A stretch of 64,000 nucleotides of DNA from the NCBI RefSeq assembly GCF_043641665.1, contig NC_092183.1, positions 17,653,501-17,717,500 of the forward strand, read 5' to 3'. How positions within the stretch are numbered: position 1 is the first letter of the stretch; every line of letters starts with the position of its first letter. Position numbers and translations under genes: made by a program. This document shows, piece by piece, positions 20,201-34,300 of this stretch. The notes below the pieces were generated by a model, which was not told the DNA's origin, made no database searches, and saw only the letters and a program-made list of their open reading frames with translations. This stretch comes from Enoplosus armatus. Its lineage: Eukaryota > Chordata > Actinopteri > Centrarchiformes > Enoplosidae.

Positions 20201-20981
20201 ATTACCCCCTTTATAGGCTTTACACTCAGTGGGTGCCAGAGATTTGTATGTGTGTGTGTGTAACTGTGTGTTTGGGCGCTTGATACAAGCCTGTTATCTT
20301 AGTTGTAACCAAGGTGTATTTAAATTATTATATTTCGATACTTGGCAGTATAATTTCCCCCTTTTTTTTATACTATCGTGTGTGTCTGACAAAGTACATT
20401 AGTCAGTGTGCCATTGTCTGCTCACTCTTCAAAGGCCCTACATCTGACTAGTATCCTGTTTGCTCTCACATAAGCATCTGCCTGTGTGTGCATGAGTAGA
20501 TGTGTGGGCAGGACTGTGCATTTGGGATTGTGTGGATGGGGATGATTGTGTGTATATGTGAACATATAATTTCATGGTTATCTCAAAAGCCTGTGTGCTT
20601 TGAAATAGTCTGTTTTAATATCTCAGTCCAAAGGTATCAATGATGGTGTGCGAGTGTGTGCATGTTGTGTATGTGTGTATGGTTCTTTGTGTATTTACAC
20701 TCACTGCCATATGAATCTTCTAGTAGGTCTCTAAAGATTGCATTACAGGAAAACAATTAAGAGATGTTCGTGTTTTCTGCCTAAGTGAATGAACTGGCGT
20801 GATTACTCATGTGAGTTTTGTGTGTGTGTTGTTTTCTGTACTTGAAGGAGCGGCTCAGGCTGTCAGACTGGGAATGGGCTGCAGCAATTGATTGGATTTT
20901 ATGTCAAATTTGCTCTTCCAGAACGTGCCTCCTTTTCTTGGCCCGGCCCCATCTCCCTGCTTATCTTCACTCACCCCCACA

Positions 20982-20982
<1 letters not shown>

Positions 20983-21017
<35 letters not shown>
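20983..21017 (+). repeat. (AC)17 microsatellite
   Basis: First of three CA tracts within 430 bp. Confidence 0.95.
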
Positions 21018-21019
<2 letters not shown>

Positions 21020-21134
21020 TAAACACATGGAGGAGGATCAATACCTTGTTGAATAAAAAGACCCAGCATAATGTTGTTGACCCAGCTGGCCCAAGAAACT
21101 GATCCCAGTCATTGTTGGGTGTCCAGAGGGTGGA

Positions 21135-21176
21135 AACACACACACACACAGGCACACACACACACACACACACACA
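21135..21176 (+). repeat. (CA)n with one gg interruption
   Basis: Second of the three clustered CA tracts. Confidence 0.95.
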
Positions 21177-21333
21177 TACTTACTACATGCACACATTTAT
21201 ATCACACTTGTACTTATGTATACATGAAAACATCCTCATGTATGTACATAACCTTAAATACACATATCCACATATGCACATGCATTTAGATCAGGAATTT
21301 GGTGAACCAGTGCTCTGACAAGCAAATAGAAAG

Positions 21334-21334
<1 letters not shown>

Positions 21335-21407
<73 letters not shown>
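21335..21407 (+). repeat. (CA)36 microsatellite, one TA interruption
   Basis: Third and longest tract of the cluster, about 73 bp. Confidence 0.96.
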
Positions 21408-21410
<3 letters not shown>

Positions 21411-23118
21411 CGATCTCAAAAATCCAATTTCTTATGTAAGCCTGCCCTATGTTTGCACATATGCCTTTTTTGGCAGACTGGTGGATGTAGTAGGCTGAAC
21501 GTGAATCCAATATGAATCCATATTACACTGGAGATTAGACACTGTCAAGTCACAATATTATCACATGGAGCAAACATGTGCAATAGCTGTATGATTTACA
21601 ACCGTCATTTTAAAACGTAAGCAGCTATATTGAAATGTTGGTCACGTTTTATTCCAAAGTGACTCTGTTGGATGGAAACAAAATTAAAGTTGTTGTTTTT
21701 CAAGAAGCACAGTCCCATAGTTTTTTCAGTTTGAGCTTCTTCATCTCATAACAAAAGAGATAAAAAGAAGAGTAAAACATGCCTCTCTTACAAAAAGCAC
21801 TAAAGCAAAGCACTGTGCTATTAAAGTGGTCTTACGTGTAAGCACTGTAAGCACATAGAATAAACTGTGGTTTTAAAATATTTATTAGCAAAATGATTCC
21901 AGAATGTATTTATAGCATTTTAGATTTGAACCCTTCATCTAGACTTTACAACTTGAACACAACTATTATCTCTAAAGAGTCATGTTTGTGGGGAAATATT
22001 TCCAAAAGAGTTTCCCCAGATAAAATCCAAGTCCTTTGTGGGAGGACTTCATAATGGTAATCGACGGTAATAAATGAAAACCAAACCTCTTCACTACAGG
22101 AAACTGCTACTCTTTTGGGTCGTAAACAGGTAGCAGTGACATTGACGCTCCAGTTTAATTACCGTGAACTACTCCCCAGTGCTCCTTCTATCTCTCTAAT
22201 AGCATTTCCACTGCTGTCTGAAATGGGTTGTGGGTACTACACAAGGCCCTCCATCATTTAAACTGTCTATTTGGGGAACATTCACCCCTCCAGAGCTTGA
22301 ATCACTCAGCCCCTCTGAAAAAATTAAGTATGCATTTGTCTGATGTAGGTGCCGCTGCACTAACAAGCTGAATGGCCTTCGGTAATCCTCAGGCCTTGGT
22401 CTTTTCTTTCTTTCTGAAATGCTTTTCTTTTTTTTCCATCTCCTGTCAAGGCTGACAGCTCCACTGTGTATCAGCATGTTCACCTGGGGCCGAGCAGAAG
22501 GGCAGATAGAGATAATATTGACAGAAGTAGCCAGACACAGATAAATGATGTCACCCTGGAAAAGACAGAATCTGGGAGAAAAATGTACAAGAAATGTAAG
22601 TGGGGAGGAAAAAGAGATTGAATTTGAGTAAGAAAAGAAGCTAAAGAGGCCGAGGCGAGGTCTGAGTGCACAGAAGTAGGGCTTGAGCTAAGGCTTTATT
22701 GATTCTGTTGGCTTTGTCTGTCACCGCCTCAGAGGACATCGTTGGCCTATGATGTATGGCTGCTTAATCCTCTGCTGCTGCAGCAAGGGACACGAGTCAG
22801 GGAGTCAGGCACTACAGGGACCTTGTGTTACGCTGCTGGTACAGCAGGGGCAGGGCAGCCCTCCGAGCCCCGTACATCACAACTCCACTGAGAGCTGGCG
22901 TGAACCAGGGAGAGCAACAGAGACACTCACCTGCTTGTTGACCTGCAAGAACGTGACTTTGCACTGAACTTGATAAATCTCCAGCGCTCACTGTCAGACA
23001 ACAGACAGCATAAACTTGTCATCAATAAATAAAATCCATAAACAGCTTTGAATTTCCTCCCGGCATAAATAGGTACAACTTTTCCTGCCCATAGCAAGAG
23101 ATGAAGTGAGGCTATGTA

Positions 23119-23141
23119 CACATACACACACACCTACACAC

Positions 23142-23189
<48 letters not shown>

Positions 23190-23217
23190 GCACGCACACA
23201 CACACACACACACACAG
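23119..23217 (+). repeat. Long (CA)n with CCTACA and CGCA variants
   Basis: About 99 bp of CA-type repeat, the longest in the window; an internal (GCAC)n stretch adds CpG sites. Confidence 0.96.
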
Positions 23218-24279
23218 ACTTCAAAGCAGTGATGGCTGTCTCTCTCTGTGCAAGGCAATTTGCTCTCCCCAAGATCTCTCTCACCGGCAGCATATAAATA
23301 AGCCTGGCACCAAGCGGTCAGAGCGCACAGTAACAGCCTGTCAGGTTAGATGAGGACAATAAAGTTGTCTGTCTGTCCCACACACCTGATGAGTGGCACA
23401 AGTTGGGAGTAGAGTACGCATTACACACCCAGATACTGACGTGGTCACTAAGACACACACACACACACAAACACATACAGGGGTTATTAGTATTGATTTA
23501 ATGTACCTTGCTCAACTCTGCTAAGCCACAGTTTGATGAGGCTTTAATTCATCAACATACTCTCCCTGTTGATGCTGTTGGGCACAGAGCCAGGGCAAGC
23601 ATTGTCTTCATAGATGAATAAAGGATTAACTGACTTCTGATAAAAGTATAGGGCCACATACTTACAGATCGGCTCATCAATATACACCTTGACCCCTTTG
23701 GAAATGTGTAGAAGTGGGAGGTGAATGTTGGGACAGGGATGCCATTGGCGCTCACTGAATCTCTGTTTGGAGCTTTCAGCTGCTGTTTCACCCTCATTTT
23801 ACCTTTCAGACTAGATTTGCACATAATCCTATTAAGTAGTGGGGTTAATAGAAGAACTGTTGCTGATGATTTAAGTTTTTGATGCAGGGGCGTAGAGGCG
23901 CAGGGTGACTGTGCCCATACGCGGTACAGATGGATCACTGCCAAACTCACCCTGATCCAGCCGCTTTGCCCCCCCAGGTGTATTACGTGCATAATATAAA
24001 TTTCACAAATTAAGGCATCCATCTCTCCCGTGGTTAACACTTCACAGGCTAACAACAGTTAACTACTTTGAGAAGTCTTAAGCATCTGCTAATAGGGATT
24101 ATATGGAGTGTAACTAAGCTATAAATTGTAGCGAGGTGTACGACCATGTAGCGTGAACAGAATAGCAGAATACACCAAACACCTCCTCCCTCTGAAATCT
24201 GTTTGCTTCATAGAGCACAGTCAGGTTGTGTTAGCTCGAGATGACGATCTTATTGGTTTTTGTAGTTCCCTCTAAATAT

Positions 24280-24620
24280 TGATGGCATAATATATGCAAA
24301 TTGCGATAATGGCTAACCTATAGCTGACTTTTGGGCCTCATGCCAACTCTCAACAAGTGTCTCAATTGAATCATGAAAATAGCGGCCTGTGAGCCAGTAG
24401 TTATTACTTTACAAAGAGGCCAAGCTGGTGAAAAATGGCCTTCACTATCATATAATTAAGCTTCTGTGAACACTAGCACAGCACTAAACAAATGTGTTCA
24501 TACTTGCTACACTAATTAAAACTGAGGCCCTGCTGCACTAATGCACTTATAAAAATCCTGCTGTAGACATAATACCAGCTTGTGATTGCACTTTATTCAT
24601 ACTGTTATTTTATCCGTCTT
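24280..24620. promoter_or_regulatory. Candidate conserved non-coding block with octamer ATGCAAAT
   Basis: The octamer is at 24294-24301, and TAATTAA-type cores lie near 24455 and 24513, in unique sequence flanked by ordinary AT-rich DNA. Evidence is motif content only. Confidence 0.18.
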
Positions 24621-27600
24621 TTATTCTGTGCCACAAACTGCTCATGAGCTCGTACCTTAAAATAACCCAACTTCACATAACCCATTTTCCTCAGCCATTT
24701 TGTCAGTCCTGATCTTTCCTGATCACTTAATCCTTTTTAGCATGGCTAAAGTAACTAAGGTGTGTTGACAGCGTGAGGCTGAACCGCACAAATCAGCTTC
24801 CTAATGTATGAAAGAAAAGAAAAATGTGGAGCCATTCCAAATCTTCAGCTGTAGTGTTGCTTATCTGCTTCACAAGGGGGCACTGTTGCCATTCACTTCA
24901 TAAACCAAGGTCTCCTCAGACATTATTTTTCATTTTCTCTTCCTTCTAGATGATATCATACATGAGATGAAATTATGTTATTCCTTATAAGTAGGAGGAA
25001 AGTATTAACAACAGCTTCCCCATTTCTGTCCTTGGTTAAAATTAGCTGAGTGATCCAGGGGGCAGTCCCTCCATTGCGCTTGCAGCACACTGGGTCCCTG
25101 TTAATTTCCTATCTCAGTGGCGAGGCAGTCATTATCTGAGGATGGGCATCTACAATGGATAATTATCCTGGGAAAAGGATTTCAAACTGTGGAGAAAATA
25201 CTGCTTTCAGCAAGGGTGCCTGAATGCACAAAAACACTGGCAAGCAGTTAGTTACTGCCATTACGTCTTTCTATCTGCCTTTTTCCAAATGCCCAGTTGT
25301 GATTTGGACCAGCCCCCAACAAAACAATTTTAAAATCACTCCCCTTTCCCCACATAATTCTATATTTATTGCTGTTTTAAATCTCATTTCCAAATGAGCT
25401 TGCTGACTGGAGAGACCAGATAATAGAGTGTGTAATTTGAGTGGACCACTAGGCAGAACAGGAGAGTGGACACAAACACAAGTATGGGCACACCAGTGAA
25501 CACAGGTGCACACACACACAAACACACTGAAAGAAAATAAAAGTTGAAGCTATGCAGGAGTGTGGCATGCTTCACTTACTGAGTAATCAGTAATTACTTT
25601 CTTTTGTTTCAAAGGCGGCTTTTTTGGGGGGTGGGTGGGTTGTTTTAAATGGTCTCTTCCTTGGTGAGAAAGCATAGTTAAGTCCAACATCAAACACTCT
25701 CTGAGAGTCCATTTATCAGCACAGACACTCTCACTTTCAAGCACTGACTTATAATTTTGATGAATATGAAGGCTACTCAGCCAGGGCATATTATCAGGAT
25801 AAGAATCCCCTTCTACTGTCAATCATTTTATCACGAGTGGAAAGATAAATTACTCAACATAATGTCCTGTCAATGTTATCTCTACCTCTTACATGCAGAT
25901 CAATACTGCGGTCAATTTCTTTGTGTTTGAGGGGACTCCATTGTAATGGTTAAAGCTGGCTGCCAGAAGTTTAAACAGATTCTGGATCAGAAGCAGTGTG
26001 ACCCTACAGTGCAGTTCCCTCACATGCCCTATGAACTTGAGTAAAAAGCACTATTTTATTCCTCTGTGGACCTTATATCTTGTTGGAAAAATCCTGCAGA
26101 GATTGAACTGATGCCCAGCTGTTCTGAGCTGTAAACTCAAATAAAATCAAATAAATCACATCAGAGCAAAAGAACATTATTAATGACTTGGAGCAGCTTC
26201 ACACAGCTACACACACAGACACACACACTGCACACTATTCCCTCTTCCCTGTTGCAATGATTGACCCTAGAGGGCAAGTGAGTAAGAAGCCAGATTTTGA
26301 AAAACACATTACACCCTAATAAGTTTATCCTCTATAAGCAGATAAGGGTTAAATAAAATAACAGGAATTCTCTCTGGATCGGGAATAAGCGGATGACAAC
26401 ACTGTGCTCTGATTTGTTTCTGGTGTGCTAGTTTAGCTCAATATAATTGGCCATACGGTCTGCAGAACACAGGTGATTTACAGATAAGTGGGTCTGCATG
26501 GGGCCTGGTTCAAGCTAATGCTCAGCCACTAACGTCAGCAGTTGGTCTCCTTTTCGTTTCAACTCATTAGACCTGAGTGCTGTGGGGGGACGGAGCTGAG
26601 AGCCACAGAGCTGCGACTCTTAGAACAGCCCTGTAAGTCCAGATCTATAATATCTAAAATGAAAACTGCTAAACTTCATAGTGGACTTCAGCTTTACTCA
26701 CTTGTTATTGTAACGTGCAGATGCGGGTGCTGGGAGAGTGAAAAATGATAAGAGACAGGAGAGAGAATGAATATAATTTAATCAAATTTTAGGCTCTGTC
26801 ACGCTAAACCTGTCACTGTCAGTTGAATACTGTAGTTTAGGATGTTGGGATTTCCCCCCGACTTTACCTCCTCTCAATCCCTTTCCCAAAGACGCATCAT
26901 TATTTCTGTATCGGTAGATTGAAAGTCCCAGTTGGCTGAAGATAAAGTGAAAGTAAAGATACCCACAAGAAAGACAATTCCAGCCAGCAGTTTTTGCGAT
27001 CTGATTATGCATCATATAGTTTGTATCATAATATTCACAGTCTGCATGCTAGAGTTCTGTTACAGTCTACCTTTGCCGAGCTTTTACTCTGTAATATATT
27101 CATATGTACCCACATTTCTAAAGGCTATTTAGTCACTTAAATTAATCATTTAGATCAGAAGGCCAACAAGGAGTATGAAAGGTTTTTGAATGCCATGGCC
27201 TTGGAGGAGGTCTGCAGTGTATTAGCGGTGAAAATGCTTGGATGTTAAACAGAAGGAGTCTTAGTGCGGCCAAAAATCTTCCTTTAACACCAGAGCAAAA
27301 GCTAAGAATGACAGCACTTCTGTTGACAGGAAGCATTTGGAGAAACCATTTCTACGGGAACAAATCATCAGCTTTGTGTTTGTCCATTATTGTCTTATTG
27401 TCTTCCCCCATTAGCTGTGAGCATCAACAAGCTCTTTCGGCGTACTTGACCTCCTCAATTAATCCCCCCTCCCCCCTACTCTTTCCATGAAATGTTTACC
27501 GTCTTCCTCTCTCTCCAGCTCTCTCTACACCTCTCTATCATTTCTTTCCATCTCATGGAGTCTCCGGTGATATCTTTGTATGAGATGGAGCAGTCACCAC

Positions 27601-27711
27601 GTCAGTGATAGAGAGCCCGCATCCATTTATGATAAAGGCATGCAGGTTTCTTGGATGCATACCACACAGATCCACCCCTTTATGGATCTAACCTCCAAGT
27701 TGTGCTTTAAC

Positions 27712-28110
27712 TTAAAGGAATAGTTTGATATTTTGGCTTTCTTGGGGAGAACTATATTAGAAGATCAGTACTACTCTCATATCTGTCCTTTATCTATAAG
27801 GCTTCAGCCAGCATCCATTAGCATAGCTTAGCACAGACACCGAAAACAGGGGGAAACAGCTAGCCTGGCTTTGTACAACTGTTACATAATTTGTCTAGAA
27901 GCTCTTCTAAAGCTCCCTAATTAACACATTATATCTAGTTTGTTTAATCCAAACAAAAACCTAAGTAGAAAAATGATAATTTGCCATTTTACAGGGGTTA
28001 TGTGCCAGTTATTCCTTGCTTGGGAGCTGTAACCTCCTGGGTGGGTGGATTATGTTACCTACAGACAGAGCCAGGCTGGTTGTTTCCCCATGTTTCCAGT
28101 CTGTGTGCTA
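27712..28110. mobile_element. MITE-like element, copy B (same family as 8960-9534)
   Basis: Begins ttaaaggaatagtttgat and carries the family blocks gccagcatcc, agcatagcttagca, acagggggaaacagctagcctggct, ctccctaattaacac and, in the return arm, acagagccaggctgg and gtttccagtctgtgtgcta. The right terminus is decayed. It is followed at once by copy C. Confidence 0.65.
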
Positions 28111-28180
28111 AACTAATATTCAACCGCAAACTGCAAGAAATATTTGTCATAGAATATTTCGACTCAGCAACTGGGCGCTG

Positions 28181-28455
28181 TTAAAGGAGTAGTTCAGCAT
28201 TTTGGGAAATATGCTTTCTGGTGGAAAGTTAGATGAGAAGGTTGATGGCACTCATACCTGTCAGATAGAAATAAAGCTACAGCCAGCAGCCAGGTTAGCA
28301 TGGCTTGGCCCAAAAGACTGGAAACAGTGGGAAACAACTGGCCTGGCTCTGTCCAAAGGTAACAAAATCTGCCTACCCAGGAAGTTGCAGCTCCCAGCCA
28401 AGAAATAAACCAGCACATTACTCCCTGTAAAAAGGATAAAAGTAATTTTTACATT
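28181..28455. mobile_element. MITE-like element, copy C, head-to-tail with copy B
   Basis: Begins ttaaaggagtagttcagc and includes gttagatgagaaggttgat, gccagcagccaggttagc, aagactggaaacagtggg and gcctggctctgtccaaagg. The second half of the palindrome is mostly missing, so it is a truncated copy. A T-rich run (28459-28471) follows. Confidence 0.65.
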
Positions 28456-31204
28456 TCTTTTTTTTTTTTGATAACAAACTACATATATCCTTCTTTACAT
28501 AATGCAGCATTCTTCTGCAAACTGAGTAATCACGAGTTATTATTTAGCACCAACTTTGTTGTCAGTTGTAGCTACAAAGAGCAGCACTTGGTATATGTCT
28601 GTGCTGTATCAGTATTCACTATGAAACTGCTGTAGTGGGAGAAAGAGAGCAAAGAAAACTGACTTAGTGAGAAAAAAACCCTCTTCAGCCAGGTTTGTTT
28701 TTTCTCACTTTTTTGTGTCTTTTTTTCCTCTTGGTTTTTGCTCCTCTCTCCATATCTATCTCCCTTTTGCTCCCTCTCTCCAATACTCTACTTCATACAC
28801 ACATATATACACACTACACACATCCACACATTGTATATGGACCTCCCTCCTCTCATCACTATCTGTAAGACATCACCCCTCCCCCTTTCCTTTTCCCTCC
28901 GTTTCCCCAATTCTCTCGTTATTTCTCACTGTCCACATCTCTTCCTCCACCTCTCTTCTCCGCACTCCCCCTCCTTTCTCTTGTTTTCTCTCTCTCTCGC
29001 TCTCTCTCTCAGCCCTGCCTGATGTGTGGTTGTAAGGTGAGGTGTTTTGACCTGACATTGGGTTTGTTCAGCACGTCACTCCACAGCTGCTGGAGGCCCT
29101 GTGGGGTCCTCTGGGGTCGGGGTATGTTGGTTGTGGAGTGCGGTTCTCCAGCCAATATGCTCATTCAGAATACAAACCTGGAGCTCATCTCTGCGGGGGG
29201 GGGGGGGCAGGAGGTGAGAGGGGGGTTCAACACCACCTCTTCTGCCCTCCATTCATTCCTCCTCTCTTTCTCTCTCATCTCTCTTCTTCCTTCTCTGTTT
29301 CACCCTCTCTCTCTATGCCTCAATGCATACATAAAGTACACAGACTCAGGGTAGTACAACGGCCCTGGGCAAAGACCTAAAAATACAAGCTTCAACGCAC
29401 CCTTACGTGAGACTAAACACACACACACACACACACGATATCACACTGAGATTCCCTGAGCTTTGTATGATGTTCACCTTTACTCAGACTTTCGTTCCAC
29501 TAAATAAATCTCTGTCCACACTTTTACTGTAGTTTTTGATCTGAACTTATCTCTGTTGTGTTTGTAGCTGGACTACAAATCAGACATTAAGGTGTTATAG
29601 ATGTCAAAATCTATATTTTTTCTCCCTTTTCCCCTTTTACCTTTAAGTTAAGTACTTCAACGTTGAAACAATGCATCACTATCTAGAGTTTCTCAGTTAT
29701 TAGCTGCTGATACTGACAGATCCAGTGTTCATTATAATAATGCATTTTCATCAATACTGTTTGATATGTTCAAATGTCATCTCAGTCATGGAGAAGTTTC
29801 CCCCCAGCTTTGGTTGGGCAGTACACTTAAATATTTATAATTCATTAATATTATTTGCACTTCCTTAAGATATGACTGTTAAAACCAGGAAATAAATAAG
29901 ACCGCCGCAACAGATTTGCTGGAGCAGCGGAATACTCTGTTTTACGGTAATTGATGAAGCACTAGCATACAGTATTTCATGTGCTGAGTAATTTTCTAAT
30001 TGGTCGAGGGTTAGCAAGTTGTTGTGCAGCCCTGCAGCACCCTCAGTGAGGGGAAACACACGCTCATCAGAGAGAAAGAAAAGGGGGAAAGGGATACGAT
30101 GAACTGTGAATCTCCTTGAGATGTGTAGCATGAACTCTGAAGTCTCAGAGTCTCTGAATTTTCAATGAAAATCGCTTTTTTTCTGAATACTTGTCGACAG
30201 ATACACACTGCTCACTGTGCCTTTTTTCTTTGCTTTATAATAGTGATGTTTTACTGAGGTTGACCTTCCCCAGTGATTGGGTCTCATACAGAACTCCTGC
30301 TGGAATATGCACAGTTCATGTAAATATGATTACAAGTCTGGAAGACACTCGCAGAAGGTTATATGCAGTGTGTGCATGTCCACAGAGGGAATGCACAGAG
30401 TAGATTGGCTCCTTCAACACAGAGGTATGGATTGAATATATTTGCATAATGGATTTTCACCTTATAGTGTCTTGTATGAATTTAGGGATTAGATGAGGAA
30501 TATGTAGAAATGCTATGGCATGGAAAATGGTGGCACAGGATACATTTCTATCACCGAAGGAGTGTAGCAAATGTAATGAGTAGAGTTTCAAAGGGGTTGC
30601 TGTCTAACAATTCCTTCCTCCCACCTCATTTAGAAAATACTGTAATCATGTGATGACATGCCTAAAAAAGCAGATTGCAAAAGCCAAGTGAAACTGACAA
30701 AAATTGTTGGTGTATCGATGGTGTTTTGTTTTATCTGCAGGAGGTGTCTTGGATGGGTCATCTGCTCTAAATTCAAATATTCCAGCAGTGAGAAAAACCA
30801 AGGCTTATTTTTTTTGAGAGCTCCTGTAATCCAAAAATCCACCCATACCATTTTAAATCACAACAGGCAGCAGGAATAATGAATCTTTCGCTATGTGTAC
30901 GTCATAAACATGTAAACGCGCTGGGCTGGGAGGTGCAAGAGTAATGAGAGGCAGTCTGAACAGTCTGTCATCATCTATGCCTTTAGAGTGGGTCCTTTAC
31001 CCGGGCCCCTGCAAAGTATATTGGTAGCATTATACCATAGCGGTCCTCAATTTATCAATAAAAGAACCAATGTGTCACTCCAGCAAACACACAGCCGGCA
31101 TTTGCATTCAAGATAACGAGACCTGTCATGTGAATTTTATACTCTGTCTCCTCGCTCTGTTTGTGCTGTCCCTCTTTCTTGCTCCCTTGCCTTTCGTTTT
31201 TCCT

Positions 31205-31330
31205 CCCCTTTGGAAATCAGTATGAAAGCTCCTCCCGCGGCCATGGCGGCTCTTCATGGACCTGAGCCCACTGTAATATTCAGATTCCATTCTTGTGCAT
31301 CACTGATAAATTATTCACAAATTTGCTTTG
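31205..31330. promoter_or_regulatory. Small GC-rich spot with CCGCGGCCATGGCGGC
   Basis: A brief CpG-bearing segment in an AT-rich desert. It contains a YY1-like GGCCATGGCGG and a 31-codon frame from the ATG at 31242 that is too short to call. It could be a distal regulatory element or an unannotated start region. Confidence 0.15.
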
Positions 31331-34300
31331 CATTATAGCATTTCTTTTACTCTATTCTGTTCAAATCTCTTCTTTTCTACTCTACTTCATTCTATTAGGC
31401 TGCATTCCTGCTCTTCCCCCCATAATGCCACTTGCAGAACTCCACCACCATCCACCTATTGTTGCATGCCGCCTGCAGCCGCTGCTGATACCAACTCTGG
31501 TTCCAGTTTCCACTCCTGCTTTTTCTTTGGGAGCCTGTGTCCATTATGTTTGCATTCTCCCTTCTCCTTTTGCAAGAATAATATGTTTTCAGAAAGCAGA
31601 AACAAAATTTAACTCCTGATTCAATAGCCAACATTCTTCTGAGAATGATAAACAGTGTTAGAATACTGTAAATACACTGTTGACAGACCAAGCCAGAGAG
31701 GGTAAACAATACCTACAGTGGTGAGCAGCAATATAATCCCTAAGCGCAGGAATCCATACAGTGTTGTGTATTGTGTGTGTATATATGCGCTTTTCCACAG
31801 GCTGTGGCTGGACAATAAAGGCCAGACTACAGCTGTGAGAGAGACAGAGATCCCAACGCCAAATCCAATAAGAGGAGTAGAATTTCATTACAGATGTTCA
31901 GTCTGGATATGACGGCTCCATCAATAACCACCCCTCATGTGAGAAGCAGAAGGGTGAGCATGACAGTCAAAGTCGTACAGCCATGGCAGAATCTATATCG
32001 GATTGTTTCACAGTTCCACTAGCTTGAGTCCTCTTCTCCCTCCTTCCTGCTTTCTCTCCAACACCTCTTTGTTCTTGCTGAGGCCTCTTTTTCGTTCTCT
32101 CTGTCCTTCTCTCTTTCTTTCACCTTCACTTTTTTTTGTCTTGACAATAGAAATGTCCAGTCTTTCTTCAATGGAGCAAGGAATTACATCTCAAGTGGCC
32201 TGGTTCAATACTGCTGTCCACTCCTCTCGCCAGACAATGAAGATGTTTGCTTAAAAAGATATATGGCCCTTGTTTTGATTTCCAATTACAGTCTCTGTCT
32301 GTCTCTGTGTTTCTCTACTCTTCACTGAAACAATTTTCACTTGTCAAACAGCGTGCTATAAGTAACACCATTTCTTATATAGCAAATATAGAGACAGTTT
32401 AACAATTAACAACATCATTTAATGGAAAAATAAAGCCTTTTTTGTTCTTCTCATTCACTGTGTGTCAACATAAAAGGAGACACAGTCCATATTTTCCAAT
32501 AACATATATACAAGATTTTGCCATCCCTCTCTTCTAAAACTAGTGTCTCCTACATATTCATAATGGCCTGTGCTGACAAATAACTGAGTGGGTTTGTAAT
32601 AACATTTTACTGAAGCTCATTAACAAAAAACTGTAACTTGAGCTCATGTGTACAAAGGTCCAATGAAGGTTAAACCAACCGTCACTGGACACTGACTAGA
32701 CAGAAAGGACAGATGTGTCTGGCAGAGATGTCATCCCTCTTGAAAGTTTTTATTTCAACAGTTAGATGAAATAATAGAAATGTCTGAACAACTCTTTTCA
32801 AACCATTCAACTTTTTCAAATGCAACATTTGCTTTTTCAGACTAAAATATCTGAAGGACTTTAGCTTTTCTTTCAAAATAGTTTGTTTTGAGGAATAGTC
32901 CTTCTGAACATGGGTCTATAAGAAGTACTTTTCATCATATCAGACTATTATCATTATATCATGAATAACCAACTAGACTCAATTTATTAGACTTTGATTA
33001 AAATATTTCCCAGGAATGATATGGACAGGCGTAGATTAGACGGAAATATTTCACATATGGGTTTTTCAGGCTAGTTATTATATAATGCTAAAAAAAAAAA
33101 ACTAAAAAGGTCACACTGCAAATGTGTCATTTATATTGACAACATTTGTCTTGTCATGCAGGAAATCCACTTGAGAGGCAGAAATATTTGTGTACAGCCA
33201 CCACTTGAGTTGCATGAGTGCAGGCTACTGAAGTTCACATTTTTCAATTACCTCTCGCTGCCATCTGGAACCGCCACCACTTGGTTACTGCTTTGGCCAA
33301 CCTTTGTTTTTATTTAATGTGTGTTTGAAAAATACATTCAACCGAAAGCACATGCTCCAAAATGCATCACAAACATTCTCATGAACAAGATTTTCTCATT
33401 TAAAAACACAAGATCTAGTTTCCATCTAGATTCTAAGTGAATCTAACGAGGGCATCCCATCCATGATTAAGACTCGGTGGATTTGCTCTTTTTAATTTTT
33501 AGGGTCAGGTATTATTACAAATAATAGACAAACTTCAGAGAAAAGAAACTGGTGGCATAACCAGCACCATGTTACTGTGATGTGCTGAGTTTAAACCCAA
33601 CAGATTTGCTTTCACATCCATCTTTCTTATGTTTCCCATCTTTGTCTTTTCTGGTTTGTCTAAAGGCAGCAACAGGTGAGCACTGCAGTCCATCCAGGGA
33701 AAGCTAGACTCACTACACTTTAATTCCCTACAACTGCCATTAATATCATACTGCAAATCGATCAACCAGAGAAGATTTCCAACATTATAGTAAAATAGTA
33801 ACACCTGTGGTGGAACAAATGAAACCACGAGGAAAATAATTTGGCTTACTGCTGGTGACAAAAACGTCCAAACATTTTTTTTGCTGGCCTTAAAGTAATA
33901 TTTACATTTCTCACAAGGAAATATACTTCACACAACAATATGAGCACTCCATTACTTTGAATTTATTTGTCTGCTGCTCTTTCTTTTCTCATTTTTCCCC
34001 TGTGTTTTTATTTTTTATTTTTTTCACAGTTGCATTACAGTACTAAGGATACATGCTGTGGCTGGGATGTTTTAGGCCCAGGCATTGAAAGAACTATCAT
34101 TCTCAGCTCATATCACAGTGGTTTTGAGAGCCATTAGTGCATGCCATACATATTTATCAAGAATCAACACATCCAGGCTGCGTATCAAACTTGATAAACA
34201 GGAGTTTATATCAAACATCCAGTTCTGTCAAGCGTGAAAGTGATATATTTTCAAGCACATCTGTAACTATTACCAAATGTTTTACTGGCGGATCTTTTTT

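Larger units (their letters stand above)
10202..27711. other. Gene-free interval between lzts1 and gfra2, left part
   Basis: No exon of a recognisable protein was found on either strand. The interval carries many CA/TG microsatellites (listed separately) and pyrimidine-rich low-complexity DNA (about 18970-19400). A non-coding first exon and promoter of lzts1 should lie in here but show no clear signature. Confidence 0.55.

Noticed and set aside
28667..29380. Ser/Leu/Pro-rich plus-strand frames
   Set aside because: Pyrimidine-rich low-complexity DNA; no splice sites or domains.
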